Below, in pieces: positions 47,858 through 57,720 of a stretch of 64,000 nt of DNA (positions are counted from its first letter, which is position 1; each line of letters begins with the position of its first letter). The stretch comes from Tiliqua scincoides (lineage: Eukaryota > Chordata > Lepidosauria > Squamata > Scincidae), in assembly GCF_035046505.1 (NCBI RefSeq), contig NC_089821.1:59056256-59120255 (forward strand), given 5' to 3'. Under the pieces are notes generated by a model. The model was not told the DNA's origin. It searched no databases and saw only the letters and a list, made by a program, of their open reading frames with translations. A program made the position numbers and the translations under genes.

Positions 47858-48220
47858 GTAAGAGTCTGTTCCTCATCTGAAGACGGGGAGGGGGCTGGAC
47901 TGGAGGGGATGTGCTTGTCTGGACTGGATACACTGTATCTTGCAACTTATTTCAGGGCTCTTAGTGTTCTCCGGGGCGGGACACAAGACGTCAGTTCTCT
48001 ATCCGGGTAGCTGCTGTGCTTCTTCCCTGAAACTTCGTGCAAACTTCTTGTCGGGGTCTTAATGGACTGGTCCTACAGAGGAAAAAAGCTTCCAAGGGTT
48101 CAGTGGGACTTAAGTTACTTCCTACTACGACGTATCGTTTTACATTGTAGCTGCAATCGTCTGCATGCTCTCTGTTTTGAAAATGCACGTTAGTTGTAAA
48201 ATATTCTATGTGTATGAAGC

Positions 48221-48504
48221 CAGTGGCGTAGCTGGAGGGGGTGCAATGCACATTTCAAAGGATGAAACCCAGTGGCATAGCTAGCTAGGGTGCAAAGCAT
48301 TAAGTTTTGTGGGGAACCTCACTGCGGCTTGCAAGCAGCCTCTCTCAGTCCTCTTTGGAGCCATTCTTGGCATTCACCTCCTTTTGTCCCCCTGCCCAGA
48401 ATGGCTCCAAAGGGGATGGAAAGAGGCCCTGCAAAACTTGGTGCTCTGCACCACATCTAGCTACACCACTGGGTCTCATCCTTCGAAATGTGCATCACAG
48501 TTGG
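48221..48504. mobile_element. Nested palindromic MITEs
   Basis: The inner element 48270-48471 has ends CAGTGGCATAGCTAG and CTAGCTACACCACTG. It separates arms GTGCAATGCACATTTCAAAG plus GATGAAACCC (48241-48270) and GGGTCTCATCCTTCGAAATG plus TGCATCAC (48471-48498), which pair with each other. A second head (CAGTGGCGTAGCTGG) is at 48221. Confidence 0.65.
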
Positions 48505-48517
48505 CAAGGGATTAGAA

Positions 48518-48746
48518 CAATGATTTTCAACCTTTTCATCTTACATCGCACTAATGAGACACAAAAATTGTCAAGGCACACCATCCATTTTTTGGACAAT
48601 TGACAAGGCACACCATGCTGTCTGTGGGGGGGCTCACATCCTCCAATGGCCCTACAAATAAATGACCCTCCCTGAACTCCTGTGGCACACCTGCAGACCA
48701 TTTGCAGCATACCGGTGTGCCCTGGCACAGTGGTTGAAAATGACTG
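48518..48746. mobile_element. hAT-like MITE with 8-bp duplication
   Basis: Ends CAATGATTTTCAACCTTTTC and GTGGTTGAAAATGACTG are inverted repeats. Flanks GATTAGAA (48510-48517) and GATTAGAG (48747-48754) differ at one base. The interior holds a repeated CAAGGCACACCAT word. Confidence 0.8.
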
Positions 48747-49105
48747 GATTAGAGCTACAGCAGCCCTATGCACACTTGGGAGTAAGTCCTGTTGAACTCA
48801 GTGTTTGAGTAAACATGCATCTGTAAAAAAAATCCTTCTTCTGCCCAGCTGCTAAAGAAATGGGAAGCATGTCGTCCTCTCCATCTGATCAGCCTGTCAG
48901 TTTCTGTTCAGTAGACTGGGGGCTATTCATATGAGAGACCCAGCTTTGACTGTGTGTGGTTGGGATGGGGAGTTGAGATGTGAAGAAGAGCTAGAAACTT
49001 TGAATTATAACCAGTCCTTCCACAACCTGTTTCATGTTTCAGTGTCTTGTTTCTAATTGTACTGACGTTGTACCATTATCTGGTTGTCTTATTATGCCAC
49101 TTAAA

Positions 49106-49414
49106 CAGGGTGACCAGACACCCTCTTTTTCTAGGACATGTCCTCCTTTTTAGCCTCATATCCTGGTAAAGAACTTAAATGTCCTCCTTTTCTCTGTGAG
49201 TGGTCCCCTGCAGGCAGCACATAACCTTTTGTAATTTATAAATTATATGTAATATGGTTTTAAATTTAATAATATATAATATAGTGTTTAATCACATGAA
49301 ATCAATATGCAAGTGTTTTTAGCTTTTGTTTTGTCATGCCCTACATTTTTCTTAGATGTCCTACATTTTGTGGTGCCTCGTCCTCTTTTGGGATTATGAC
49401 ATTTGGTCACCCTG
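49106..49414. mobile_element. hAT-like MITE with 8-bp duplication
   Basis: Ends CAGGGTGACCAGACA and CATTTGGTCACCCTG are inverted repeats. Flanks CACTTAAA and CATTTAAA differ at one base. It lies immediately upstream of the PIDD1 start-codon exon. Confidence 0.85.
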
Positions 49415-49697
49415 CATTTAAAAATGCCAGCTAGAGTGTTGTACTGTATCTTTATAAATGGTACTCATCTCTGATGTGTGTAATGTCTTGGGTTCAACCT
49501 CTGTTCCTTTCTTCTTCTGGATAAATTGGGCCAATACATGTGTTCTTAAATATTTGTCCTCTTCCTCTCCCCTCCTCCCATTTCTTCCTAGAGCCTGCAT
49601 CTCTTCTCCATCCTTCCAAATTCTTTGTGGTACCACCAGCGCTTGTGTGACTGGCAAGTCAGAACATGCACAAACTAAAGCAATGTAATAGCAGAAG

Positions 49698-49962
49698 ATG
49701 GCAGAGCCACAGGAGCTTGGGGACCCTCTGGGGGAGGGTCCTTTGGAGGCTGATACACTTGCTGGTTCCTGCTTGGCTGGCAACAGGCTCAACCTTGATG
49801 TCTACATGGATGGCTGTCGTCTGTTCCTCAAGCTGTTTGAGACAAGAAGGGAAGAAATCATGCAGGTGGAATTCTTGAGGCTAAGTTGCAATGAGGACCT
49901 TGTTGTTTCCACACTGAGCACTATTCCTTCCTTGGAGCACTTAAAATCCCTTGTACTCAAAG
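49698..49962 (+). CDS. PIDD1: PIDD1 coding exon 1
   Basis: The ATG at 49698 begins MAEPQELGDPLGEG. Conserved stretches are GNRLNLDVYMDGCRLFLKLF and QVEFLRLSCNEDL, ending HLKSLVLKG, as in human PIDD1. The acceptor at 49590-49591 has a strong pyrimidine tract (CCTCCCATTTCTTCCTAG), giving about 106 untranslated bases. The donor is GTAACT in phase 1. Confidence 0.93.
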
Positions 49963-51644
49963 GTAACTGCATGTTTGTTAATTTTTGTCAATTTCTAGTT
50001 TGCATCTCTTCTTTCAGCTAGATAAGCGATTTGTTTTCCCCATGCAGTGTGATCTGGATTCGTGGTCACACAAATGCATGGTAACATATTGAAACTTCAG
50101 TCCTACATCCTTATGTAGGAGGAAGTCCCACTGAAAATGAGATTTACTTCTGGGTAAAGATGTGTAGCAGTAGGCTTCATGGATGCACTCTTGCTGGGGT
50201 GTAGGTCCCACTGAATACATTGAGACTTGCTTTGAACAAACATGCACAGAATCTAGGTTTGGGATCCTTCTTGGCATCTTTCAGTCTGATCCTATGCATG
50301 TCTTGCATAAGGGACTTACTACTTAGTAAATATGCTTATGATTGAAATGTTAATTTTTTGCCAGTAATCTTGGTACAGAAGTTTGAATTAATGGTTATGG
50401 CAATTGGGACTGCTTTCTAATATGTAGTTATAGAATGCAGCTAAAAGGGCTGAGAGGCACCTTTTAAGTGGCAGCGTCTTATCTTTAGCAGGGTGAGAGC
50501 AACTGTCCCTATTCATGCCAGTATAGCATCTTGTCCAGTGGCTGCCAATGGAATTTTTTTGCCTGTTTTTTTTTAAGTTTTTGAGCCCTTTTGGGCAGAG
50601 AATCATATTTTCATTTATTTTGCTATGTAAGTTGCTTTGTGACTGTTTGTTGAAAAGCCATATAGAACTCTTTTAAATGATTTTTTTAAAAAAAACCTCA
50701 CTTTTGAAAATGACATACCTGGCAAAAGCAAACTGCCCCATATCTGAAAGAACGCAAAAAATCTAAGAAAGGCATAGTAATAATTGCTGTCCTCCTTCCT
50801 TGTATCCCCCACCCCTAATACGGTGCCTTCCTGTAAAAAAACCACTGCACAGTGAAGACAGCAATATATGAGTTGTGATCCCAAGCAGATGTACCAAGAA
50901 ATAAGTCCCCTTGAAATCAGTCTTACTTCTGGGCAAAAACACATAGGATCAGGCTGTAACTCAACAGTTCTGCAGACATATGTATTTAATTGAATGGCTG
51001 CCGATAACTCTGTTGAAATCGTAATACTTGTTTCAGTAGTAAGCAGGAGAATTAATGCTTGAAGCACATTAATCCTATTGTGTAAAATGTTGAATAATCT
51101 ACAAAAACACTATTTAAAACCTAATTGATAATATACCTATGTATAGTAGCCTGTTCCAACTGAATATGAATAAAAATAGTTACATTTGTGTCCCATGTGT
51201 AGGCTCCTAGTTAGACCATTTCTGGTTGTTGGAGAGTCACACTTATTAGGTGCCAAGAAAGGAGCTCTCTGGGTCACATCTGGCTTGCAGGAGGCATGTG
51301 AATTGCCCCTGCTTTAGCCCTGAAAGCCTGCTGAGCCTGAAAACTAAAGTGCTAGCTCTGCTCTATTGAATAGTCATTGACTTCCTCACCTCAAAAAGCT
51401 GCAAGTCCCAGAATTCCTTGGAAGGAAGGTTCATGACAATAAAACCACTATCATACAAATTAAATTTGTGATGTGGATATACCTTGTCCTTTCATGCACC
51501 ACGCTCTTTTAGCCTGCAATGCTGTTTGGTAAGCTCTGTTCAGCCTCCCAGATGGTTTGATAGGAAATATACATGCTTATGTGTGGCTAGTGAACATAGA
51601 TCCTTGTCATGGTAACTTATCTCCCTCTGTTCTCTTGTCTGTAG
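49963..51644 (+). other. PIDD1: PIDD1 intron 1 with MITE and L2-like relics
   Basis: It holds short palindromic MITE relics at about 50090-50260 and 50860-50960, and an L2-like tail at 50565-50690 (TGAGCCCTTTTGGGCAGAG, GTTTGTTGAAAAGCC). No other gene is supported. Confidence 0.55.
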
Positions 51645-52058
51645 GTGGACACAGCAGGGATGAAATTGGCGCTTGCAAGAGAGGATTGTTGTCATCCTTG
51701 CCGCAAGAACTTGGGGAGCTAAACTGCCTTGCCCATCTTGATCTCAGCTTCAATAGCTTCAGTGCTTTGCCTCCCTGCATCACCAAGCTGACCAGCCTTA
51801 GTAGTCTCTTGATATGCCACAATAGTTTGAAGAGATTGCCTGCAGACTTTGGCCAGCTCACCAAGCTAAGGTTCTTCTCTGCCATGAAGAACCAGCTGGA
51901 AGGTCTGCCTCCAAGTATAGGGGAGCTGGTAGCACTGCAGACACTGGACCTCTCTGAAAATGCACTGGAATCACTTCCTGATGAGATCGGAAATCTGCAC
52001 AATTGCACAGAGTTGGATCTCTCAGGGAATCTATTAACAAGAATCCCCAACTCTCTTG
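51645..52058 (+). CDS. PIDD1: PIDD1 coding exon 2 (leucine-rich repeats)
   Basis: 138 residues. After GGHSRDEIGACKRGLLSSLP, five leucine-rich repeats follow: LAHLDLSFNSFSALP, LSSLLICHNSLKRLP, LRFFSAMKNQLEGLP, LQTLDLSENALESLP and CTELDLSGNLLTRIP. The acceptor is TTGTCTGTAG and the donor GTAAGA, both phase 1. The open frame extends left of the acceptor by chance. Confidence 0.96.
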
Positions 52059-52199
52059 GTAAGATGTTCATAAAGAGAAAGGGAGTTAACAGCTTCTTGG
52101 CTCCTAAACTGCAATCAGGTCTGGTTAAATTAGGATTGCAGTTTTAATCTCCTCAGTGTGTTTTGCAGCATGCTGTGGAGTTGCAATTCTCTGCATGGT

Positions 52200-52853
52200 C
52201 ACTAAGGCCACCTCTGGAGTATTGTGTCCAGTTCTGATCACCACGTCTCAGAAAGGATATAATGAAACGGGAAAAGCTGCAGAAGAGAGCAACCAAAATG
52301 ATTAGTGAGCTGTGCACCTCTCTTATGTGGAAAGGCTCGAGTGTTTGGGGCTGTTCAGCCTACGCAGAAGATGCCTGAGGGGGAACATGATTGAGACATT
52401 TAAAATTATACATGAGATGAATAGACAGATGTTCTTTTAACTCTCGCATAACACCAGAAGCAGGGGACATCCACTAAAATTGACTGCTGGGAGAGTCAGA
52501 AAAGACAAAATGAACTATTTCTTTATCCAGTGAGGAATTAATAGGTGGAACTCCTTGCCATCATCAGGATGTGATGATGGCACCTGAAGGCCTAGATGTC
52601 TTTAAAAGGGGCTTGGACAGATTTATAGAGGAAAAGTCCATCACAGGTTACAAGTCACGATGACTATATGCAACCTCCAGGTTTTAGGAGTAGCCTATCT
52701 GTGAATGCCAGATGTAAGGGAGTGGCAACAGGATGCAGATATCTTGTTGTCTTTAGCACCCCCAGAGGCATCTTGTGGACCACTGTGAGATACAGGAAGG
52801 TGGACTAGATGGGTCCTTGGCCTGATCCAGCAGGGCTCTTCATGTTCTTAAGT
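52200..52853 (+). mobile_element. CR1-type LINE 3' end
   Basis: The first part encodes a broken CR1 C-terminal reading frame (LRPPLEYCVQF, then SPRLRKDIMKREKLQKRATK). It is followed by AACTCCTTGCCATCATCAGG, GGGGCTTGGACAGATTTATA, GAGGAAAAGTCCATCAC and the end TGGCCTGATCCAGCAGGGCT with TTCATGTTCTTAAG. It is the longest CR1 copy here. Several breaks show it is dead. It lies in PIDD1 intron 2. Confidence 0.9.
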
Positions 52854-53167
52854 GAGTTCCACTGAACTCCATGGGATACAGTTATACAGGATCAGTGTTG
52901 TTTGTTTTAAACATTTGTAGCCCAACTGATGTTCTCAAGCTAGTTTACATTTTAAGTGAAGCCATATAGTATAAAACATTAAAAGGTTGAAGGTTTAAAA
53001 TTGCTACATCAGTTAATGTAAAACAAGGTACAAATTTTACAACAGCAGCTCCAAAGGCCTGCCCAAACAGAAAAGTTTTCATGGCCCTCCTTAAAGAACT
53101 GACGGTGCAGATTTGATTATCTGTCTCAAGGAGTGTGAGGCCAGTTCCAAAAAGCATCTGCTACTTC

Positions 53168-53275
53168 AGTAGTAGCTAATGGAGGCTGCAGTTCTATATA
53201 CACTTGCCCGGGAGTAGGCCCTGTTGAACATAGTGAGACTTGGTTCTGAATAGACATGCCTAGGCTTGTGCTGTT
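53168..53275. mobile_element. Short palindromic MITE
   Basis: It contains ACTTGCCCGGGAGTAGGCCC, TGTTGAACATAGTGAGACTT and GAATAGACATGCCTAGGC in the family order. The ends are degraded. Confidence 0.6.
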
Positions 53276-54297
53276 AATCTCTTTGGGCAACCCCTGAAGA
53301 ACCTCATGTTGCAAGTATACTATAGTGTGGTCAATGTGTGACATGCATGCACTAATCCATACCTTGCACTAGAATCTCATTAAATGTATCTATGACTAGA
53401 CTTGGTGGCTGTTTCTTAGCAACTAAACTGACTGTATTGCCCTGTTTTGAGGATATTTAGAATATAGCTAGCATGAGCAGTAATGTATTTTCACTGGTGT
53501 ACCTGGGAGGGGGGCAAATGCCCTGGGGCACCATGCCTGTGAGAGTGGCACCACCACCCATACCCCCTGCCACCCACCCTCCAGAGCTCTCAGAAAGCCT
53601 TTTGAGGCCTCTGGAGAGCCTTTAAACATCACTTCCGGTTTTCAAAACCCGGATGATGTTTAAAGGCCCTCCTGAGGCCTCAGAAGGTTTTCGGAGGGCT
53701 AGAGAACGCCATGCGAGGCTCTGGACACAACCATTAAGTGGGGGATATCCTAGGTCAGCAGTCTCTTGGGGGAACAATCCTAGTGCAAGTCCAAGGAGAA
53801 GAAAAGGACAAGGAGCTTCCAAGCGGAGGGATAGGATCCTATATGCATCATTGCCGCCAGGTCTACCTACTCCTGCCGCCTCCAAACCCCCAATTCCTCC
53901 CACCTTCCTGCACAGTTTTACCCCCTCCCCGCCCATTTCCCAACCCTACCTCTGCCTTACCTGGTTCAGAAAGTGTGGCAGGGTCCAGCGGTGGCATTGC
54001 AAGATGTACACACAAAATGGCTGCCAATTGAGTGCTCCATGCTCCATTGGCAGCCATTTTATGAAAGCAGAAGGCATTTCCTTGTTGTAATGGATTCTAC
54101 AGAACAGCTCAGTCCTAAAATGGATTAGGCTGGGAGTTAGGATGAGTATATTTGAGAACAGTAAAGAGTGTGCAGATAAGTAGGTTGATCACTCAGAATG
54201 ATTGTATGCCAGATACTCAGTTCCTTAAGGCTTGCCTTAAATTATATTATTCGGTTTGTTAATGAAGTTGCAAGAAATATGGACTGCAAGCTACCTA

Positions 54298-54744
54298 CTA
54301 TTCAGCTTCTTGTAGGATCTCCTGTTTCAATTTTAAATCCTCAGGTGAGCTAATGCCCCTCCATGACCTGTCTATCATGGCTGTTGCTTGGTTCACATAC
54401 TGCTGCTGGTCTTCTGGCAACTGCTGGTATCCCAGTTCTGTCTGCCATATTTCATAAAATAGTGTCATCACATGATGGTGGACCTGCTGTTGAGGGAAGA
54501 ATAATGTAAAGTGCATTTTAAAGTACTGCAGTGGGAATGGAGTAGTTTTTACACCATATGTCACAGGGGCATTGTGGTTTATAAAGTACATGAACTTATT
54601 TTTCATTAAAATTGGGTCAAAGTGGCAGCCAGTAGACTGATCCAGCTTCAAAGCAGTGTTATCTAGCAGCCTAATCGTAACCAACTTTCTGGCTCCAACT
54701 TTCTGCACTTTCAGGTGCAATGCAGCCCTGAGGTAAGGGAACAA
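54298..54744 (-). CDS. Unassigned open reading frame inside PIDD1 intron 2
   Basis: The frame runs 148 codons to a stop. The first about 25 codons are read through the MITE at 54667, so they are not original. The rest (about 118 codons) is rich in aromatic residues and glutamine: FMYFINHNAPVTYG, FPLQYFKMHFTLFFPQQQ, TLFYEIWQTELGYQQLPED, then a charged end SSPEDLKLKQEILQEAE. It looks like protein sequence rather than random translation, but I do not recognise the family. There is no visible promoter, signal peptide, membrane segment or poly(A) signal. It may be the 3' part of a retrocopy, a mobile-element protein or a chance frame. Confidence 0.3.
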   Translation of the reverse strand: MFPYLRAALHLKVQKVGARKLVTIRLLDNTALKLDQSTGCHFDPILMKNKFMYFINHNAPVTYGVKTTPFPLQYFKMHFTLFFPQQQVHHHVMTLFYEIWQTELGYQQLPEDQQQYVNQATAMIDRSWRGISSPEDLKLKQEILQEAE

Positions 54745-54858
54745 ACATCCCCTTACCTTGAAGAGGTCTCCACGACTCTCCCCTTAACATGACACAGTGT
54801 GCACCCCCCTTGGCATGGCTGCATTGGCGCTGGAAAGTTTGTTAGGATTGGACTGTGA
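54667..54858. mobile_element. Long palindromic MITE
   Basis: It contains CAGCCTAATCGTAACCAACT, the inner GGGAACAAACATCCCCTTAC and CTTGAAGAGG, and the end GCGCTGGAAAGTTTGTTAGG plus ATTGGACTGTG. It interrupts the sequence that carries the unassigned reading frame. Confidence 0.7.
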
Positions 54859-55364
54859 ATAAAGCAGTAGTTTTACAAAAATGCTCATAGTAAAATTTGT
54901 GTGAAAAAGAAATACATATTTTCAAAGTTTGTGTATCTCTTGGAATTTTTATGTAACGTTTCTCCATAATGCCCATATGTGACAAAATAGACACTGAAAA
55001 CTATGGGACTTAAAATTGCTTCACTTTGACTGAATCGTGCCATGGAGTATGTCGTGTCCCAGGTTAAAAGGAAAATGATTGAAGAAGGGTTACAACTCTG
55101 AGGGAGCTACAACTCTAAGTACTTGGCAAGATTTAAGCCTGATCTTTCCTCCTCTGCTAATGTGATTATTTATTATGTTCCTTGTACATCAGATGTCATC
55201 CTTTTTGCTAGTAAAGCAAAAACATTACAGTAAGCATTGCAGGTATGAGTGGATGTTGGAAGGTTGGGTACTAGAGATTGTAGTGTTTAAAGCAGGACCC
55301 CAGGTGCTTTTTGCAGGGACATAGAATAAGTGAATGGGAAAGAGGTGCTACATGTGGGGATTAA

Positions 55365-55543
55365 GGGCTGAATCCTATCCAGTTTTTCAGCACTGTTGCA
55401 ACTGCAATGCAACCCCGAAGTCAGGGAACAAATGTTCCCGTACCTTGAGGAGGCCTCTGTGACTGCTTCCCCAACACAGGAAGCAGTGCATACCCCTTTG
55501 GCACAACAGCACTGGCACTGGAAAATTGGATAGGATTGGGCCC
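55365..55543. mobile_element. Long palindromic MITE with TAA duplication
   Basis: It starts GGGCTGAATCCTATCCAG and ends AAAATTGGATAGGATTGGGC plus CC. TAA lies at 55362-55364 and 55544-55546. The left end of this copy is 55 bases from PIDD1 coding exon 3 at its right side. Confidence 0.85.
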
Positions 55544-55598
55544 TAACAAAGTGTAGATGGATGTTGTTCTTTTATACAGTTCCTGTTCTGACTTGCAG

Positions 55599-55802
55599 CC
55601 AATTTGCAGTCTCTGCGGCAACTACATCTTCACAGCAATCTTCTGGTGACAGTTCCTGCATCGCTTGCTGGCCTTCCCAACTTGTCCAGGCTTGATCTGC
55701 AGAACAATAAGCTGCGCGTTATCCCCCCAGAGATCCAGAGCTTCCCCTTTGTGCATCTCCGTGGTAATCCTCTAGGAGAACCAGAGGTGCCTCCGCAACC
55801 CG
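55599..55802 (+). CDS. PIDD1: PIDD1 coding exon 3 (last leucine-rich repeats)
   Basis: It encodes ANLQSLRQLHLHSNLLVTVP, SLAGLPNLSRLDLQNNKLRV, then IPPEIQSFPFVHLRGNPLGE, matching the human repeats and cap (HSNLLASVP … RLQGNPLGE). The acceptor is CTGACTTGCAG and the donor GTAATT. It is phase 1 on both sides. Confidence 0.95.
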
Positions 55803-56233
55803 GTAATTGGTTTTATTTTGTTTGATTTGTGTGTTGGACAGCTGTTCTGTCTTTGTCTCCAGTGAGTATCGGCAGTGGGTGTGTGATCCCCTGCTTGGCT
55901 GGCACAAAAGAAGGCTGCTTTATGGGACACATTCATACAAACTGCTGCAGCCTGTCTTTCTGAGGAGTTTGCAATGTGAAGGACTGATTAAAAGACCAGT
56001 GAAGTTCAGTTAGATTTCACAAGCATCTGTTAGGGGTTAATTTAGGTGCTGCTGAAGACAGAATGCTAGGAGAGTGAGGGTAAGAGAAGGGTCCTGCTAG
56101 GCAGCTTCTAAAGCTAAAAGAGTGATCATGAAGCAGACTGTCTTCCAAAGAGTTTCTTCCTTTTTCCTCTTAAGTGTGGGTGGTGAATTTTAAGCAAAGG
56201 GGTCTAGAAAATCAAGTTGTGAATGAAAGACCC

Positions 56234-56419
56234 AAGTTCAAATGGAATTTGGATGTCTACATGCTGAATGACAAACAGCTATTTACCTGTCTCCCAACTG
56301 TAATATGGATATAATCATACTGCTCCCTCCTTTGCAAGGTCAGTATGATTATACTGTATGCATATTACAGTTGGGAGACTGGAGACATAGTGCTTGTCAT
56401 TCAAGTTTCATTTGAACAA
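56234..56419. mobile_element. Long-hairpin MITE, about 185 bases
   Basis: Outer arms GTTCAAATG (56236) and CATTTGAAC (56409-56417), middle arms CTGAATGACAA and TTGTCATTCAA, and inner arms GTCTCCCAACTGTAATATGG and CATATTACAGTTGGGAGAC, then ATAATCATACTG and CAGTATGATTAT, surround a loop at about 56322-56338. Almost the whole element folds back on itself. It is non-coding. Confidence 0.75.
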
Positions 56420-56537
56420 GGTCCTTGCAAAAGTTAAGAGATGCTTTGCATAACAAGCCCATATATCAGTATTAAAGATTATTGCTACATGAGTCAGTCT
56501 CGCTGCTTCTCTTTGTGTTTTACCTACAACATAATTA

Positions 56538-56970
56538 AGGACGCAATCCTGAGTCACCCTCGGGCCGGTGCAAGTCCCTTGTGCCAGTTCAGGAGGGTTG
56601 CAAACGTGCCACAAAGCACTTTTTTTTTCTCCTCATGAGAGCTGGGCCCGCGCAAGGATGTGCGCTGGCCTGCTGAGGCTGAATTCAGCCTCTGCGCCGA
56701 CTTCACAGGGGAGACTTGCGTAAGCCGAGCTCGGCTGATGCAAGGCTCTGGGGTGGGCGGGGAGGAGGCAGGAGGGAGGCATTCTGGGGCAGGGTGAGGG
56801 CAGGCAGAGGGCAGTCCCTGGGTGGGTCGGTGGGTGAAGAGTAGGAGGCAGGGATGGGACCCAGCTCTCATTCAAGATCCCAACCCCCATTCCTGAGCAG
56901 CATAGAATGCTGGATACAGCACAAGCCTCCTGCCCTGCCTGTTCCAGAGCAAGATAGGATTGTGCTGCAC
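56538..56970. mobile_element. GC-rich element with the MITE-family ends
   Basis: It starts after TTAA with GGACGCAATCCTGAGTCACC and ends near GCAAGATAGGATTGTGCTGC. The interior (GGGCCCGCGCAAGGATGTGC, GGCCTGCTGAGGCTG) is far more GC-rich than the surrounding intron. It is a possible larger member of the palindromic family. Confidence 0.5.
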
Positions 56971-57222
56971 TGGTATGAATATAAATATTGCAAAAGAGCA
57001 CATGTAATAGTTGTACCTTATCAAAGACTATCCATTCATTTTGTTTCCCCTGCGGTTTGAAGACTAGATACTTCCACAAATTTAACCTTAATCTTGCCTT
57101 CTGCTGGTTGCACTGTGCTGTAAAAAAAAAAACACTATGCTATTTCCAATAGTATCTGTTCCTACCACTTCCATTCACTAGGTGAGTTTTTTCACAATCT
57201 CCATTGCATAATGTAAATCTTA

Positions 57223-57423
57223 GGGCGCAATCCTAACCCCGTATGTCAGTGCTTTCCAGCACTGACATAAAGGCAATGCAGCTCTGAGGTAAGGGAACAA
57301 ACATTCCCTTACTTTGAGAAGGCCTCCGTGAGTGACACCCAACTGCAGGATGCAGCACATGTCCCATTGGCACCACTATGCCAGTGCTGGAAAGCACTGA
57401 CATAAGGAGTGAGGATTGTGCCC
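57223..57423. mobile_element. Long palindromic MITE with exact TTA duplication
   Basis: It starts GGGCGCAATCCTAACCCC and ends GGAGTGAGGATTGTGCCC. A second inverted pair, GTCAGTGCTTTCCAGCACTG and CCAGTGCTGGAAAGCACTGA, lies inside. TTA lies at 57220-57222 and 57424-57426. Confidence 0.88.
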
Positions 57424-57665
57424 TTATTTCACACATAGGCATGCACTGATTTTTCAAAATTTATTCTATTTGCTCAGAGTTTCTTGTGAAGATTTGATGG
57501 AGATCCATTGCATGTGAGGTGTGGTCACTATCCCATCTAACACGATGGAGTGTCTTGGGCTGGCCCTACATAAATGGGGTGTTCACATGCCTGACCAATC
57601 CCCACAGAAGCAGCTATTCACATGAGTGAAACCACAGTGACATGTTGTTCTTTGATTTGTTGCAG

Positions 57666-57720
57666 ATGACTCCAGCTCTGAAGAATTACAAAGATTATTT
57701 CTTGCCGCTGGTGAGGATAG
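57666..57720 (+). CDS. PIDD1: PIDD1 coding exon 4 (55-base exon)
   Basis: It encodes DDSSSEELQRLFLAAGED plus two bases of serine. This aligns with the human segment ending RLFLTSDLDSF. The acceptor is TTTGTTGCAG. The donor must be GTATTT at 57721, because only this site gives phase 2 for the next exon; a better-looking GTGAGG at 57711 would break the frame. Confidence 0.85.

Noticed and set aside
53653-54090. Proline- and serine-rich plus-strand frame of 145 codons in PIDD1 intron 2
   Set aside because: The segment looks like a GC-rich repeat. The frame has no known motif, and the opposite strand is equally open.
56633-57079. Minus-strand frame of 148 codons
   Set aside because: It runs through the GC-rich MITE-like element at 56538 and is compositional, with no domain.
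57711-57712. GTGAGG as the donor of PIDD1 exon 4
   Set aside because: It gives phase 1, whereas the exon 5 acceptor needs phase 2. The 57721 site restores the human-like LFLxxxxDSF peptide.
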